From Syntrophales bacterium (GTDB lineage: Bacteria; Desulfobacterota; Syntrophia; Syntrophales; UBA5619), in assembly GCA_028712015.1 (NCBI GenBank), contig JAQTRB010000082.1:1-6916 (forward strand): a stretch of DNA of 6,916 nucleotides, in the 5' to 3' direction. The notes below the pieces were generated by a model. The model was not told the origin of the DNA. It saw only the letters and a list, made by a program, of their open reading frames with translations, and did no database searches. Of the stretch, positions 5,881 through 6,916 are shown one piece after another (position 1 is the stretch's first letter; the number at the start of each line of letters is the position of its first letter). Position numbers and translations under genes: made by a program.

Positions 5881-6687
5881 ATGGCGATGTTGACGGACAT
5901 TACGCACCTTATCCTCGACATGGACGGGGTGCTGTACCGGGGCAACCGGCCGATGCCGCGGTTGGGCGAATTTATTTCATTTCTGCGCGAACGGCGCATT
6001 TCCTTTGTTCTGGTCACCAACAACGGCACCCGTACGCCGCAGGAGCGCGTCGTTCAACTGGCCGGCATGGGGGCGCGGTTGTCGCCGTCCGAGATTCTGG
6101 TCTCCGGACAGGCGGCGGCCCGCTATCTGCGGCGCGAGTTCCCGGCCGGGACCCGGGTGCATATCTTCGGCATGCCTGCGCTCCGCCAGGCGATGGCGGA
6201 GGAGGGCTTCATTCCGGCCGACGAGGATGTCCGGGCCGTCGTGGCCGGTTTGGACACCGAAATCACCTTTGAAAAAATCCAGTGCGCCGTTCGGCTCATC
6301 CGCTCCGGTGCGCGGTTCATCGCGACAAACATGGACCCCAACCTTCCGATGGAAGACGAATGGCTGCCCGGAAGCGGGGCGATGATCGCGATGCTGGCGA
6401 TCGCATCCGAAGTCGAACCGACCGTCATCGGCAAGCCCGAACCGATCATGTACGAACTGGCCATGGCGCAGATGGGCTCGCGCCCGGAAACGACGGCCGC
6501 TGTCGGCGATCGCGTGGAAACCGACATCGTCGGCGGGAAACGGGCTTCCCTGACGACAATCTGCGTGCTTTCCGGCGCGTCCGACCGGTCCGAGGCCGAA
6601 GCCGCAGGCGCCGACTTCATCTTCGAAGACATCGCCCATCTGCTCGACGCCTGGCGCGCAGCCCTAACCGGCCGGAACCCCGCTTGA
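5881..6687 (+). CDS. HAD-IIA family phosphatase, NagD-like
   Basis: 268 aa, a normal length for the NagD/HAD-IIA group of cytoplasmic phosphatases that act on small sugar or nucleoside phosphates. All four HAD motifs are present: motif I DMDGVLYRG at 13-21 (nucleophile D13, acid/base D15), motif II VTNNGT at 45-50 (T46), motif III IGKPEP at 183-188 (K185), and motif IV VGDRVETDIVGG at 208-219 (D210, D215 for Mg2+). The C2-type cap between motifs II and III includes GLDTEITFEKI at 123-133 and FIATNMDP at 146-153. GGAGG at 5871-5875, 5 nt before the ATG, supports the start. It follows resC by 81 nt in the same direction and may be read through from it, but it has no evident role in heme maturation. 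The true substrate cannot be told from sequence; names such as NagD, AraL or phosphoglycolate phosphatase would all be guesses. Confidence 0.92.
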   Translation: MAMLTDITHLILDMDGVLYRGNRPMPRLGEFISFLRERRISFVLVTNNGTRTPQERVVQLAGMGARLSPSEILVSGQAAARYLRREFPAGTRVHIFGMPALRQAMAEEGFIPADEDVRAVVAGLDTEITFEKIQCAVRLIRSGARFIATNMDPNLPMEDEWLPGSGAMIAMLAIASEVEPTVIGKPEPIMYELAMAQMGSRPETTAAVGDRVETDIVGGKRASLTTICVLSGASDRSEAEAAGADFIFEDIAHLLDAWRAALTGRNPA

Positions 6688-6755
6688 AGACCCGTCTTTT
6701 GCGCAATCCGGAAGGTCGAGCGAAAGCTCATATCATCATCGCTGGCTGAACGAAG

Positions 6756-6902
6756 ATGGAAAAACTTCCCAAAATAACCCTATTGGCCGCCTGCGGCGGG
6801 ATGCCGCTCTACATCCTGCTGTTCCTGTTTGTGGACCGCCCGGTGGTTGGGTGGCTGCACGCGCACCATTTTTCTTTCCGGACCGCCGTGTCGGAGGGTT
6901 GA
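6756..6902 (+). CDS. Short hypothetical membrane ORF, possibly the start of a broken PAP2-like protein
   Basis: 48 codons, MEKLPKITLL to a TGA at 6900-6902. It has one hydrophobic segment (about 8-26, with PLYILLFLFV at 17-26) followed by DRPVVGWLHAHH at 27-38. From codon 17 onward the third positions are mostly G or C, as in the neighbouring genes, so the stretch looks coding. The DRPV-type motif after a first membrane helix recalls the N-terminus of some PAP2-type membrane phosphatases, which are about 200 aa long. If so, the stop here marks a frameshift or a pseudogene whose remainder lies beyond the window. The upstream GAACGAAG is a weak ribosome site. It could equally be a real short membrane protein or chance. 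Not recognised with confidence. Confidence 0.35.
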   Translation: MEKLPKITLLAACGGMPLYILLFLFVDRPVVGWLHAHHFSFRTAVSEG

Positions 6903-6916
6903 ACAACCGCCGGATT

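Noticed and set aside
5209..5907. Minus-strand 232-codon frame opposite resC
   Set aside because: Shadow of resC; low-complexity protein with no known motif.
5977..6639. Frames on both strands overlapping the HAD phosphatase
   Set aside because: All four HAD motifs lie in the single frame 5881-6687; the others show no domain.
6684..6702. AAGA-CCCG-TCTTTT as a terminator after the phosphatase gene
   Set aside because: The stem is only 4 bp and too weak to call.

Overview
The window is about 60% GC by eye and contains six complete protein genes, a seventh (aldehyde oxidoreductase) cut by the left edge, and a doubtful short ORF at the right end. The gene content suggests an anaerobic, Gram-negative bacterium with a rich c-type cytochrome inventory, for example a Desulfobacterota-like lineage. 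The signs are a tungsten/molybdenum aldehyde:ferredoxin oxidoreductase (AOR) family enzyme, a Tat-exported poly-[4Fe-4S] protein, a heme-c protein and System II cytochrome c maturation. The lineage is inferred from gene content only; no marker gene is present.

Left half, minus strand (2728 down to 1): a tight three-gene operon in the order cytochrome P460-like protein, Tat-signal four-cluster ferredoxin, AOR-family catalytic subunit. The gaps are 25 nt and 5 nt, and each gene has a strong Shine-Dalgarno sequence. The cytochrome has a Sec-type leader and one CxxCH. The ferredoxin has a textbook SRRxFLK Tat motif. The AOR has no export signal of its own. Together they look like an extracytoplasmic, or possibly membrane-facing, aldehyde (or other W/Mo-dependent) oxidoreductase complex. 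In that model the ferredoxin carries the catalytic subunit out and passes electrons to a periplasmic c-type heme. This is inference and is the most interesting point in the window.

Middle (2729-3368): a 322-nt divergent intergenic region separates the operon from a 105-aa ModE-type winged-helix regulator on the plus strand, which lacks the molybdate-binding domains. The intergenic region holds a candidate promoter for the operon, a leader of about 150 nt with a strong hairpin, and AT-rich inverted and direct repeats that may be operators. A ModE-like protein next to a Mo/W enzyme suggests local regulation.

Right half, plus strand (3581-6902): resB and resC (ccs1/ccsA type) overlap by an ATGA junction and encode the System II cytochrome c synthase, which could attach the heme to the P460-like protein. 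An 81-nt gap leads to a NagD-like HAD-IIA phosphatase. The window ends with a 48-codon ORF carrying one hydrophobic segment, possibly the start of a broken or very short membrane protein.

No RNA genes, CRISPR arrays, insertion sequences or phage signals were seen.
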